Part shown: piece by piece, positions 34,975 through 43,334 of the stretch
Position numbering within the stretch: the first letter of the stretch is position 1
How the letters are laid out: each line of letters opens with the position of its first letter
Source of the DNA: Catenibacillus scindens
GTDB lineage: Bacteria; Bacillota; Clostridia; Lachnospirales; Lachnospiraceae
DNA length: 64,000 bases
Direction of reading: 5' to 3'
Assembly: GCF_014202115.1 (NCBI RefSeq)
Contig: NZ_JACHFW010000008.1
Coordinates: forward strand, 90,123-154,122
Notes under the pieces: model-generated
The model's input: the letters and a program-made list of their open reading frames with translations, nothing else
Told to the model about the DNA's origin: nothing
Databases searched by the model: none
Translations under genes and position numbers: made by a program

Positions 34975-36701
34975 TACAACTGCGCTCCTTCCTTTTGAGA
35001 TTCATAAATTTCCTGATAAATTTCATTATTTTCCAGAAGCTTGTCATGTGTTCCGATGCCGCTGACTTTTCCGTCATCAAGAACAATAATCTTATCGGCG
35101 TGGCGCACCGACGAGATCCTCTGGGCGATAATGATCTTTGTCATCTGAGGCAGCTTATTTGCCATCATCTGGCGTATCCGCCCTTCTGTGGCAGTATCCA
35201 CAGCGCTTGTAGAATCGTCCAATATAAGTACTTTTGGTTTTTTCAGAAGGGCCCTGGCAATGCAGAGGCGCTGCTTCTGGCCGCCGGAGACATTAACGCC
35301 GCCCTGGCCCATTTCCGTATCATAGCCGTGGTCTAATCGCCCGATAAATTCATCAGCACAGGCAATCTGGCAGACTTCTTCAATCTCCTCCATAGTGGCG
35401 TCCTCCTTACCCCATCGCAGATTTTCCAGAAGTGATCCGGAAAACAGGGTATTTTTCTGCAATACCATGGCAATGGCGTCCCGCAGATGTTCCAGAGGAT
35501 ACTCTTTCACCGGATGGCCGTCAATAAATATGGTTCCTTCTGTCACATCATAAAGACGTGGAATAAGCTGGACAAGGGTAGATTTTGCCGAACCTGTCTG
35601 TCCGATGATCCCCACCGTCTCCCCAGCGCCGATATGAAATGAGATATCTGACAAAACATATTCCGCCGCTTCTTTTTTATATTTAAAATAGACATGGGAA
35701 AATTCAATCTCTCCCCTCTCTACAGAAATATCACCGGCATCCTCGTCGGTAATCTCCGGTTTTTCATCAATAACCTCTACAATACGTGATGCGCTGGCTA
35801 AAGATCTTGTCATCATCATAAAGACATTGGAGATCATCATCAGGGATTTTAAAATCTGAAGAACATAGCTTAAAAATCCCGTCAGTTCCCCCACCTGCAT
35901 CTCCCCTGTACCGATAAGGCGGCCGCCAAACCACAAGATCGCCAGGATCGTTCCGTACATAACAAACTGCATAGCCGGCATATTTAAGGCAGAAAGGCGG
36001 AAAGACTTTCTGGAAATATCCACCAAATCTTCGTTAACTTTGTCAAACTTTTCTCTTTCATAATCGCCACGGACACAGGCTTTCACAACTCTCACCGCCG
36101 TGAGATTTTCCTGGATGATCCGATTGACCATATCTATAGCCCCCTGCATACGAGTATAAAGAGGCCGCACATGGCTGATAATCTCAAAAAGGAGAAATGC
36201 AAGCAGGGGCAAGGCCACCAAAAACACAAGGGCAAGCTGGGCGTTAAGTGTAAAAGCTACCCCCGTGGCAATGACAAGCATCACCGGCCCCCGGCAGGCG
36301 GGGCGCATACCTGTGGATATAGAGTTCTGGACATTGGTAATATCGCTGGTCAGCCGGGTCACTAAAGATGACACTCGAAAGTTGTCGATATTGGAAAATG
36401 AAAACGCCTGAAGGCGCCTATACTCCTCCTTGCGCAACTCGGCCCCAAGTCCCTGTCCGGCCAGGGCGCTGAACCGGGCGCTCCCGATACCGAACACAAG
36501 AGCCAGCGCCGCGCATATGAGCATTTGTCCGCCTTTAAGGAAGATCATCTCCCGATCTCCCGTGGCCACCCCCTTATCTACAATGTCCGCCATGATCAGG
36601 GGAATAATCAGCTCAAAAACCGACTCTGCCACTACGCAGATTACCGCCAGAATGGCATACTTTTTGTACTGATGGAGAAAAGAAAAAATCCGCTTCACCA
36701 T
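34974..36701 (-). CDS. ABC exporter half-transporter (first subunit)
   Basis: 575 residues; the ATG at 36701 follows GAGGTG by 9 nt. It has six membrane segments then an ATPase domain: Walker A IGQTGSAKST, signature VSGGQKQRLCIARALL, Walker B VLILDDSTSAVDTAT. The residue after Walker B is Asp (ILDDSTS) instead of the catalytic Glu, the usual degenerate site of heterodimeric exporters; the partner keeps Glu. First gene of the exporter-MarR operon. Confidence 0.94.
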   Translation of the reverse strand: MVKRIFSFLHQYKKYAILAVICVVAESVFELIIPLIMADIVDKGVATGDREMIFLKGGQMLICAALALVFGIGSARFSALAGQGLGAELRKEEYRRLQAFSFSNIDNFRVSSLVTRLTSDITNVQNSISTGMRPACRGPVMLVIATGVAFTLNAQLALVFLVALPLLAFLLFEIISHVRPLYTRMQGAIDMVNRIIQENLTAVRVVKACVRGDYEREKFDKVNEDLVDISRKSFRLSALNMPAMQFVMYGTILAILWFGGRLIGTGEMQVGELTGFLSYVLQILKSLMMISNVFMMMTRSLASASRIVEVIDEKPEITDEDAGDISVERGEIEFSHVYFKYKKEAAEYVLSDISFHIGAGETVGIIGQTGSAKSTLVQLIPRLYDVTEGTIFIDGHPVKEYPLEHLRDAIAMVLQKNTLFSGSLLENLRWGKEDATMEEIEEVCQIACADEFIGRLDHGYDTEMGQGGVNVSGGQKQRLCIARALLKKPKVLILDDSTSAVDTATEGRIRQMMANKLPQMTKIIIAQRISSVRHADKIIVLDDGKVSGIGTHDKLLENNEIYQEIYESQKEGAQL

Positions 36702-36715
36702 TGATCTGTTCACCT

Positions 36716-36766
36716 CACAATAATTGCATCTACAACTATTGTAAACTCAATTATTGTGGACGTCAA
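36716..36766 (-). promoter_or_regulatory. ABC/MarR operon promoter with MarR-type operators
   Basis: Minus strand TTGACG (36766-36761), 17-nt spacer, TACAAT (36743-36738). CACAATAATTG (36716-36726) and CAATTATTGTG (36748-36758) form a perfect inverted repeat that flanks and overlaps the promoter, with an inner ACAA-CTA-TTGT palindrome on the -10. This is consistent with MarR repression. Confidence 0.75.
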
Positions 36767-36780
36767 GTGTATTCACAATA

Positions 36781-36820
36781 AAAAACGCAGCCCGATATTT
36801 TTATTTGGGGCTGCGTTTTT
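36781..36820. terminator. Bidirectional terminator-like hairpin
   Basis: AAAAACGCAGCCC and GGGCTGCGTTTTT pair perfectly around a 14-nt loop with T-tracts on both strands. It lies just behind the MarR-controlled promoter and insulates it from transcription from the right. Confidence 0.75.
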
Positions 36821-36874
36821 ATGTTTATAATTGTAGATTAAAATATTATTTTGATTATACAAAAGTTTTCAGCT

Positions 36875-37006
36875 TCACATTGATTCCTTCTCCAATTCAG
36901 TATTAATCTCATCAATCCATCCACTATCTTTACTTTCAAATAACTTCATAAATTTTCCAAAATTACTACTTCTATAAAAATACTCTGTACAAAATACTAA
37001 ACCGGA
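36875..37006 (-). pseudogene. Possible remnant of a gene 3' end in AT-rich DNA
   Basis: An open minus-strand frame of about 43 codons ends MKLFESKDSGWIDEINTEL then EKESM. It has amphipathic, protein-like composition but no start codon with a ribosome site at the head, and is markedly more AT-rich than its neighbours. It may be the tail of a decayed gene. The rest of the 36702-37047 gap is the MarR promoter and terminator described separately. Confidence 0.3.
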
Positions 37007-37047
37007 CTATAATAAAAATATAAGAAAACGAAAGAAGGAAATCTCCT

Positions 37048-37914
37048 ATGTGGCTCTTATTTGCTGTGGGCTCCGCGTTCTTTGCCGGGGTCACATCCAT
37101 CCTTGCCAAATGCGGCATAAAGAAAACCGATTCCACCGTGGCAACGGCTGTGCGCACTGTGGTGATCCTGATCTTCTCCTGGCTCATTGTCTTTATCGTA
37201 AGCTCCCAGAATCAGATCAAAGATATTGACGGAAAAACTCTCATCTTTCTCATTCTCTCCGGGGCCGCCACCGGCGCTTCCTGGCTGTGCTATTTTAAAG
37301 CCCTCCAACTTGGAAATATCAATAAAGTGGTTCCCATTGACAAATCAAGCACCATCCTCACCATTATCCTCGCACTGATCTTTTTTCAGGAAGGCGTCAG
37401 CCTTCCCAAGGCCGCCGCTGTGGTTGGCATTGCCGCGGGCATCTTTCTTATGATTGAAAAAAAGGATGTATCTGAAAAAAAAGAGGGAACGAAGGCCGGA
37501 TGGTTTATCTATGCCTGCGGCTCTGCCCTCTTTGCCAGTCTAACGGCAATTTTAGGGAAAATGGGAATTTCCGGCATTGAATCCAATCTGGGAACTGCCA
37601 TCCGCACAGCGGTCGTCCTTGTCATGGCCTGGGTCATGGTGGCCGTTACCGGAAAAACAAAAGAAGTGAAAGAAATATCCACAAAAGAAATGATTTTTAT
37701 CTGCTGTTCAGGCATTGCCACCGGAGCCTCCTGGCTGTGTTATTACCGGGCCCTCCAGGACGGCCCGGCCAGCGTTGTTGCCCCGGTGGATAAGCTGAGC
37801 ATACTTGTCACCGTTGCTTTTTCTTACATTGTTTTCGGAGAAAAGCTGACAAAAAAGTCAGCTCTGGGACTCCTTCTTTTAACGGCGGGTACCATTGCCA
37901 TGGCGCTCCTCTAA
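37048..37914 (+). CDS. EamA-family transporter (DMT superfamily)
   Basis: 288 residues with about ten hydrophobic segments in two five-helix EamA repeats (about 1-137 and 150-288). The repeats share ATGASWLCYFKALQLG and ATGASWLCYYRALQDG, then a VPIDK or APVDK motif, showing internal duplication. Substrate unknown; some relatives export amino acids or metabolites. Start follows AAGAAGG. A TATAAT at 37008-37013 may be its -10 element. Single-gene unit. Confidence 0.9.
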   Translation: MWLLFAVGSAFFAGVTSILAKCGIKKTDSTVATAVRTVVILIFSWLIVFIVSSQNQIKDIDGKTLIFLILSGAATGASWLCYFKALQLGNINKVVPIDKSSTILTIILALIFFQEGVSLPKAAAVVGIAAGIFLMIEKKDVSEKKEGTKAGWFIYACGSALFASLTAILGKMGISGIESNLGTAIRTAVVLVMAWVMVAVTGKTKEVKEISTKEMIFICCSGIATGASWLCYYRALQDGPASVVAPVDKLSILVTVAFSYIVFGEKLTKKSALGLLLLTAGTIAMALL

Positions 37915-37976
37915 AAAATAAGACACTGCGTTCGCCTTTCATCTCAGGAGGTACTATATAACGCCGGCATAAAGCA

Positions 37977-38008
37977 CCTCTGGGGGATGCGCTTGCGTCC
38001 TCCAGAGG
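37977..38008. terminator. Hairpin between convergent EamA and aldo/keto reductase genes
   Basis: CCTCTGGGGGA and TCCTCCAGAGG pair with one mismatch around TGCGCTTGCG. No T-tract; probably separates the two convergent transcripts. Confidence 0.45.
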
Positions 38009-38031
38009 CGCGCTGACCGCGAGAACAAATT

Positions 38032-39060
38032 TTACTGTACAGACACATTCCCCGCCAGCACTTCCTTGTAATCTTTGTAATTGCGTGCAAGGAGAGACGG
38101 GGTATCCAGCCCGTAAGGACATTTAGACGTGCAGCGGCCGCAATGGAGACAGTTTTCAATCAGCTTCATCTTCTCCTGCCACTCTTTGGTCAGCCATGCC
38201 TGAGATGGGGCGCGGCGCAGCATTAATGACATACGGGCGCAGTTATTAATCTCAATTCCTGCGGGACATGGCATACAGTAGCCGCAGCCCCGGCAGAAAT
38301 TCCCTGACAGCTCTTTCTTATCTTTTTCTATCAGTGCGGCTCTCTCTCTAGTCATTTCCGGCGGAGATTGGATATAGGACAAAAACTCATCCAGCTCTCG
38401 CTCCCTCTGAATGCCCCAAATGGGAAGCACATGGTCATACCGGGCCAGGAAAGCGTAAGCCGCCGCAGAATCAGTGATCAGGCCGCCGGATAATGCCTTC
38501 ATGGCAATAAATCCCATGCCGGCTGTTTTGCACATTTCTACAATTTCCATATCCTTCTTGGAAGCCAGATAGCAGAAGGGAAACTGGAGAGTTTCATAAA
38601 GGCCGGACTCTATAGCCTCCCGTGCCACTGCCAGCCGATGGTTAGTAATGCCGATGTGGCGGATCTTTCCCTGAGCCTTCGCCTCCAGCATGGCTTCATA
38701 GAGGCCGGTGCCGTCCCCAGGTTTCGGGCAAAAGGCCGGATTGTGGAACTGATAAATGTCAATGTGATCAGTTTTTAAGAGACTTAAAGAAGTTTCAAGA
38801 TCTTTCCAGAAATTTTCAGCGTTTTGTGCCGGTGTTTTTGTGGCAATGATCACCTGGTCACGGATGCCCTCAAGAGCTTCTCCCAGCTTTTCCTCACTGT
38901 CTGAGTAAGACCGGGCTGTATCAATAAAGTTCATGCCGCCGGCCACCGCTTTTCTTATAAGTTTTACCGCTTCTTCTTTAGGAATCCTCTGTATGGGAAG
39001 GGCTCCGAAACCGTTTTTGTTCACGGTGATCTCTGTGCTTCCCAGGGTTACTTCAACCAT
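38032..39060 (-). CDS. Aldo/keto reductase with C-terminal 4Fe-4S ferredoxin domain
   Basis: 342 residues. The barrel keeps the catalytic set: Asp-Tyr in DTARSYSDSEEKLGEA, Lys in VIIATKTP and His in IYQFHNP. The C-terminal ~80 residues have CRGCGYCMPCPAGI and CLHCGRCTSKCPYG, two clusters of ferredoxin type. This architecture is frequent in clostridia; electron partner and substrate are unknown. Downstream of glmS in the same orientation, with a structured 101-nt gap. Start preceded by AAAAGGAGCG. Confidence 0.92.
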   Translation of the reverse strand: MVEVTLGSTEITVNKNGFGALPIQRIPKEEAVKLIRKAVAGGMNFIDTARSYSDSEEKLGEALEGIRDQVIIATKTPAQNAENFWKDLETSLSLLKTDHIDIYQFHNPAFCPKPGDGTGLYEAMLEAKAQGKIRHIGITNHRLAVAREAIESGLYETLQFPFCYLASKKDMEIVEMCKTAGMGFIAMKALSGGLITDSAAAYAFLARYDHVLPIWGIQRERELDEFLSYIQSPPEMTRERAALIEKDKKELSGNFCRGCGYCMPCPAGIEINNCARMSLMLRRAPSQAWLTKEWQEKMKLIENCLHCGRCTSKCPYGLDTPSLLARNYKDYKEVLAGNVSVQ

Positions 39061-39096
39061 TTTTCATTCGCTCCTTTTCAAAAAAAGACTCTTTTC

Positions 39097-39146
39097 CATG
39101 CCTTTAGATTAAAAGCCACGCCTGCCGCAGGGCTGCGAAAGGCATG
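39097..39146 (-). terminator. Structured hairpin downstream of glmS
   Basis: CATGCCTTT and AAAGGCATG pair perfectly, enclosing a smaller CCTGC-G-GCAGG-type palindrome; on the minus strand it is followed by GAAAAGAGTCTTTTTTTG. Likely the glmS terminator. Confidence 0.5.
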
Positions 39147-39161
39147 ACTTTTTCATACTTA

Positions 39162-40988
39162 CTATTCAACAGTGACGGATTTTGCCAGATTTCTCGGCTG
39201 ATCCACATCATACCCTTTGGCTACAGCTACATAGTAGGCAAAAAGCTGGAGAGGTACTGTGGCCATAAGGCCGGTAAACAAGGGCAATGTCTTTGGCACA
39301 TAGAAGACAAAGTCCGCTGTCTTTTCAATGGCGGTATTGTCCTCGTTGGTCACAGCCAGCACAAAAGCGCCCCGGCTTTTAACCTCCACAAGATTGCTGA
39401 CGATCTTTCCGTAAAGTGCCTCCTGGGTCACAATACCCACCACCAGCGTCCCTTTCTCAATCAGGGCGATTGGACCGTGTTTTAATTCCCCGGCGGCGTA
39501 CGCCTCAGAGTGGACATAGGAAATTTCCTTTAACTTCAGGGAAGCCTCCAAAGCTGTGGCGTAGTCAATGCCCCGGCCGAGAAAAAATACATTTTTCAGG
39601 CCAATATAGCGGTTGGCCAGATACTGGATATCTTCCTTGCTCTCCAAAAGTTTTTCCATTTTGTCGGGCAGGATCTCAAGCTCGTTAAGCATCGGCTCAT
39701 AATCCTCCTGAGACAAAGTCCGGCGCGTCTGGCCCAAATACATGCCGAGAAGATACAGGGCCGCAAGCTGGCTTGTATATCCTTTTGTGGTGGCCACGGC
39801 GATCTCAGGTCCGGCCCATGTGTAAAGAACATCGTCAGCTTCCCTGGCGATGGAGCTTCCCACAACATTGACAACAGCCAGGGTGCGCACACCATGCTTT
39901 TTAGCCTCACGCATGGCAGCCAGAGTGTCTGCTGTCTCGCCGGACTGGCTGATAATAATCACAAGACAGTGTTCATCGAGGATCGGATTTCTGTATCGGA
40001 ACTCTGACGCCAGATCCACCTCCACGGGAATGCGGGACAACTGTTCGATCACATATTTTCCCGATACACCGGCGTGGTAGGCGGAACCGCAGGCCACAAT
40101 ATAGATTCTGTGGATTTCTTTGAGCTGTTCCTCACTCATGTGCAGCTCGTCGATGACGATCTTCCCGTCTTTGACCCGTGGGTGAATAGTATCCCGCACA
40201 GCCTTTGGCTGCTCATGGATCTCTTTCATCATAAAATGCTCATATCCGCCTTTTTCTGCGGCAGACACGTCCCACATGATCTCTGTAACTTCCTTGTGTA
40301 CCGGCTCAAGATCCATATTATAAATGGTCACCCCATCCTTTGTCAGGCGAACAATCTCTCCATCCTCAAGGATATAGACTTTCCGGGTATACTTTAAAAT
40401 CGCCGGGATGTCTGAGGCGATAAAATTGCCGTCATCAGACAGGCCCACGATCAGGGGACTGTCCTTTTTAACAGCGATGATCTCGTCAGGATTATCTGCG
40501 CACAGTATTCCAAGAGCGTAAGAGCCTTCCAGACGGGCCAGAACTTTAGCTACTGTGGACAAAATATCGCCGTCAAAATAGTAATCCATCATCTGGGCTA
40601 CCACTTCGGTGTCTGTCTCTGACTGGAATACATAGCCTTTATTTTCCAGTTTCTTTTTCAATATCAGATAATTTTCAATGATCCCGTTATGAACAACGGA
40701 GATGGTTTCCCCGGCGTTTAAGTGGGGATGGGAGTTGACGTCAGATGGCGCCCCGTGGGTAGCCCACCGGGTGTGTCCGATGCCCACCGTTCCTTTCAGA
40801 TCCGCCCCGTCATGGCAAAGGGAGCGGAGATTTTTGATTTTGCCTTTGGTCTTAATCACATTGATCTTCTCGCCGTCAAACACAGAAATTCCCGCGGAAT
40901 CATAGCCTCTGTACTCCAGCTTACTAAGTCCCTCCAAAAGGATAGGCGCTGCCTCCTGGTTTCCAATATATCCAACAATACCACACAT
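39162..40988 (-). CDS. glmS: Glutamine--fructose-6-phosphate aminotransferase
   Basis: 608 residues from MCGIVGYIGN; the ATG at 40988 is preceded by GGAGG and exposes Cys2 as the N-terminal nucleophile. An N-terminal Ntn glutaminase domain (HTRWATHGAPSDVNSHPH) is followed by two SIS isomerase domains and the C-terminal LAKSVTVE. Makes glucosamine-6-phosphate, the first step to UDP-GlcNAc. Only 26 nt separate it from topB, so there is no room for the glmS ribozyme usual in Gram-positive bacteria. Confidence 0.97.
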   Translation of the reverse strand: MCGIVGYIGNQEAAPILLEGLSKLEYRGYDSAGISVFDGEKINVIKTKGKIKNLRSLCHDGADLKGTVGIGHTRWATHGAPSDVNSHPHLNAGETISVVHNGIIENYLILKKKLENKGYVFQSETDTEVVAQMMDYYFDGDILSTVAKVLARLEGSYALGILCADNPDEIIAVKKDSPLIVGLSDDGNFIASDIPAILKYTRKVYILEDGEIVRLTKDGVTIYNMDLEPVHKEVTEIMWDVSAAEKGGYEHFMMKEIHEQPKAVRDTIHPRVKDGKIVIDELHMSEEQLKEIHRIYIVACGSAYHAGVSGKYVIEQLSRIPVEVDLASEFRYRNPILDEHCLVIIISQSGETADTLAAMREAKKHGVRTLAVVNVVGSSIAREADDVLYTWAGPEIAVATTKGYTSQLAALYLLGMYLGQTRRTLSQEDYEPMLNELEILPDKMEKLLESKEDIQYLANRYIGLKNVFFLGRGIDYATALEASLKLKEISYVHSEAYAAGELKHGPIALIEKGTLVVGIVTQEALYGKIVSNLVEVKSRGAFVLAVTNEDNTAIEKTADFVFYVPKTLPLFTGLMATVPLQLFAYYVAVAKGYDVDQPRNLAKSVTVE

Positions 40989-41014
40989 ATGTAGAACCTC
41001 CATTCACATTCGAT

Positions 41015-43081
41015 TTATGATTTATCTGCCTTTTTAGACGTCTTTTTATAAAAATGAGCCGCCGTATTAAATTTTCCCCGGACCAGATACTGATTATTCA
41101 GCCCCAAAACCCCCTGGGTCCTGGATACAATAAAATGCTTCAGCTTGACCATATACTCTTCCTCAGTGATGGAGCCCTCGGCCACATAGGTCAGCCCCTT
41201 CTCCCAACTGGCTGTCAGTTTTGGCTCTAAAAGGGAGTGAATTGATGAATCCACCACGTCAAAAACCATCTCGCCAAGCTGGGTTGGGGTAATGACCTGG
41301 GTCTTTTTATTCAGGGACAGATATTTAATTGTGACAAGTTTTTTTAAGATCTCCGCCCTGGTGGCGCTTGTGCCGATGCCGCTGCCTTTGATCTGGGCCC
41401 GAAGCTCCTCGTCCTCAATAAGCTGCCCCGCGTTTTCCATGGCCAGGATCATGGACCCGGAATTGTACCGTTTGGGCGGGGATGTCTCCCCTTCTTTTAT
41501 ATATATGCGGCCAATATCCAACATATCGCCTTTTTTAATCTTTTTAATAGACTCTAAAAGGGCTTTGTTCTCCTGGGAGTCCTCATCCCCCTCCGGATTT
41601 TGGCTGTCTCCGCCGAATACTTCATCCTGCCCTGCAGTCCCCGGTAAAGTGTCCGCCGGCTTTTTTCCCATTCCGGAGACTTTCATATATCCCGGTTCCA
41701 CCAGCACTTTGACGCTGGCATAAAGTTTTTCCCGGCCAAGGCCGCACACCACAGACACTTTCTCGTAGACCGCCGGCGGGAAGAAAATACTTAAAAACCG
41801 CCGGACAATGGTCATGTAAACGCCATATTTTACAGAATTCAGGCTCTTTAGGGAGCCAAGCCCCTGGCCTGTAGGGATAATGGCATAGTGGTCTGTGATC
41901 TGTTTATCATTGACATACCGGGTTTTTGCTATATTTTTGTAGGTTTCCTCCTCAAGGACCTGGACGGCAAAATCCCCCAGCCCGGACAGGGATTTAAGTC
42001 CCGATATATTTTTGTAAATCTCTTTGGCCACCGCCGAGGACAGCACTCTGGCGTCCGTACGGGGGTAAGTGACCATCTTCTTTTCATAAAGCTCCTGGAC
42101 GATTTTTAATGTCTCGTCAGGGCTGATCTTAAATATTTTGGAACACTCGTTCTGAAGCTCCGCCAGATTGTATAAAAGGGGCGGATTCTTCTTCTCTTTT
42201 TTCCGCTCCAGAGATTGTACCTGGGCCTTAAATGGCTGGGTCTGTTCCAGCGCTTTTATAAGTGCCTGGGCGTCCTCTTTTTTCTTAAAGCCATTTTCCT
42301 TATATAAAAGAGGGGAACCAAACCAGACGGACTGTTCCTGCACCCGCCATTCCGCCTCGAAAGCGCCCGGACCGGGGTTTAAGGCGGCCAGCACCCTGTA
42401 AAAGGGGGTTTTGACAAACTCCCGGATCTCCCGCTCCCTGCGCACTACCATTCCAAGAACACAGGTCATCACCCTGCCCACAGACAGGACAGTATAGCGG
42501 GTGTGGAGAAAGTTGGAGATGTTTTGACCGTATTTAAGGGTCAGGAGGCGGGAAAAATTAATGCCCATAAGATAATCTTCCTTGGCCCTCAAATAGGCGG
42601 CCGCAGAAAGGTTATCATACTCTGACAAATCCTTTGCCTCGCGAATACCTCTTAAAATTTCCTCCTCCGTCTGTGAATCAATCCACACTCTCAGCCGCCG
42701 CTTTCCGTGGACACCGGCCATCTGCTCCACAAGGCGGTAAATATATTCTCCCTCCCGTCCGGAGTCGGTACACACATAAATGGTATCCACATCGGGACGG
42801 TTGAGAAGGCCGCTGACAATATCAAACTGCTTTTTAACGTCTTTGATGACTTCGTATTTAAACTTATCAGGGATAAAGGGCAATGTATCCAGGGACCACC
42901 GTTTCAGCCGGGCGTCATAGCTTTCCGGATAACTCATAGTCACCAAATGCCCTACGCACCATGTGACAACAGCGTTATCGTCTTCTACATACCCACCACG
43001 ATTGCCGCCGCTGATTTTAAGGGCACTGGCAAACTCCCTGGCAACACTTGGCTTTTCCGCAATATATAATGCTTTCGGCAT
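41015..43081 (-). CDS. topB: DNA topoisomerase III
   Basis: 688 residues, type IA topoisomerase. N-terminal Toprim domain (AEKPSVAREFASAL, then CTDSGREGEYIY) and the active-site tyrosine near Y339 in VTYPRTDARVLSS. There is no C-terminal zinc finger, as in many Firmicutes TopB. It decatenates single-stranded DNA and is often duplicated on mobile elements, but housekeeping neighbours and codon use argue for a chromosomal copy. It precedes glmS and follows a hairpin array behind the histidine kinase gene. Confidence 0.94.
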   Translation of the reverse strand: MPKALYIAEKPSVAREFASALKISGGNRGGYVEDDNAVVTWCVGHLVTMSYPESYDARLKRWSLDTLPFIPDKFKYEVIKDVKKQFDIVSGLLNRPDVDTIYVCTDSGREGEYIYRLVEQMAGVHGKRRLRVWIDSQTEEEILRGIREAKDLSEYDNLSAAAYLRAKEDYLMGINFSRLLTLKYGQNISNFLHTRYTVLSVGRVMTCVLGMVVRREREIREFVKTPFYRVLAALNPGPGAFEAEWRVQEQSVWFGSPLLYKENGFKKKEDAQALIKALEQTQPFKAQVQSLERKKEKKNPPLLYNLAELQNECSKIFKISPDETLKIVQELYEKKMVTYPRTDARVLSSAVAKEIYKNISGLKSLSGLGDFAVQVLEEETYKNIAKTRYVNDKQITDHYAIIPTGQGLGSLKSLNSVKYGVYMTIVRRFLSIFFPPAVYEKVSVVCGLGREKLYASVKVLVEPGYMKVSGMGKKPADTLPGTAGQDEVFGGDSQNPEGDEDSQENKALLESIKKIKKGDMLDIGRIYIKEGETSPPKRYNSGSMILAMENAGQLIEDEELRAQIKGSGIGTSATRAEILKKLVTIKYLSLNKKTQVITPTQLGEMVFDVVDSSIHSLLEPKLTASWEKGLTYVAEGSITEEEYMVKLKHFIVSRTQGVLGLNNQYLVRGKFNTAAHFYKKTSKKADKS

Positions 43082-43133
43082 ATCATCCTCTTTTCTTTAG
43101 GCACCTACGCCTCCGCCAGACTTAACCTCAGTG

Positions 43134-43315
43134 AAAAAAAGAATCCTCCTCTGCGGGATTCTCCGTCTGCGTCGGGGCACTGCTGCGGCATTTTCCACTC
43201 CGCCGCAGTGCGATCTTTGCACGGAGCGCTTTTAATGTTATCGGAAACTTCATTTCCGATAACATTAAAAGCGGCCATGATCTTAGCCTGCTTCGGCTTA
43301 TTATATCACGGCCGC
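43134..43315 (-). terminator. Array of four hairpins ending in a terminator, downstream of the sensor kinase
   Basis: In minus-strand order: GCGGCC/GGCCGC (43315-43271, with inner pairs), a perfect 20-bp stem GCTTTTAATGTTATCGGAAA (43272-43228, 5-nt loop), GCACTG/CAGTGC with GC-rich inner pairs (43211-43177), and GAATCC/GGATTC (43161-43141) followed by TTTTTTT. The last is a standard terminator; the others are unexplained. Confidence 0.7.
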
Positions 43316-43334
43316 CTCTTTTCCACAAGACGAT

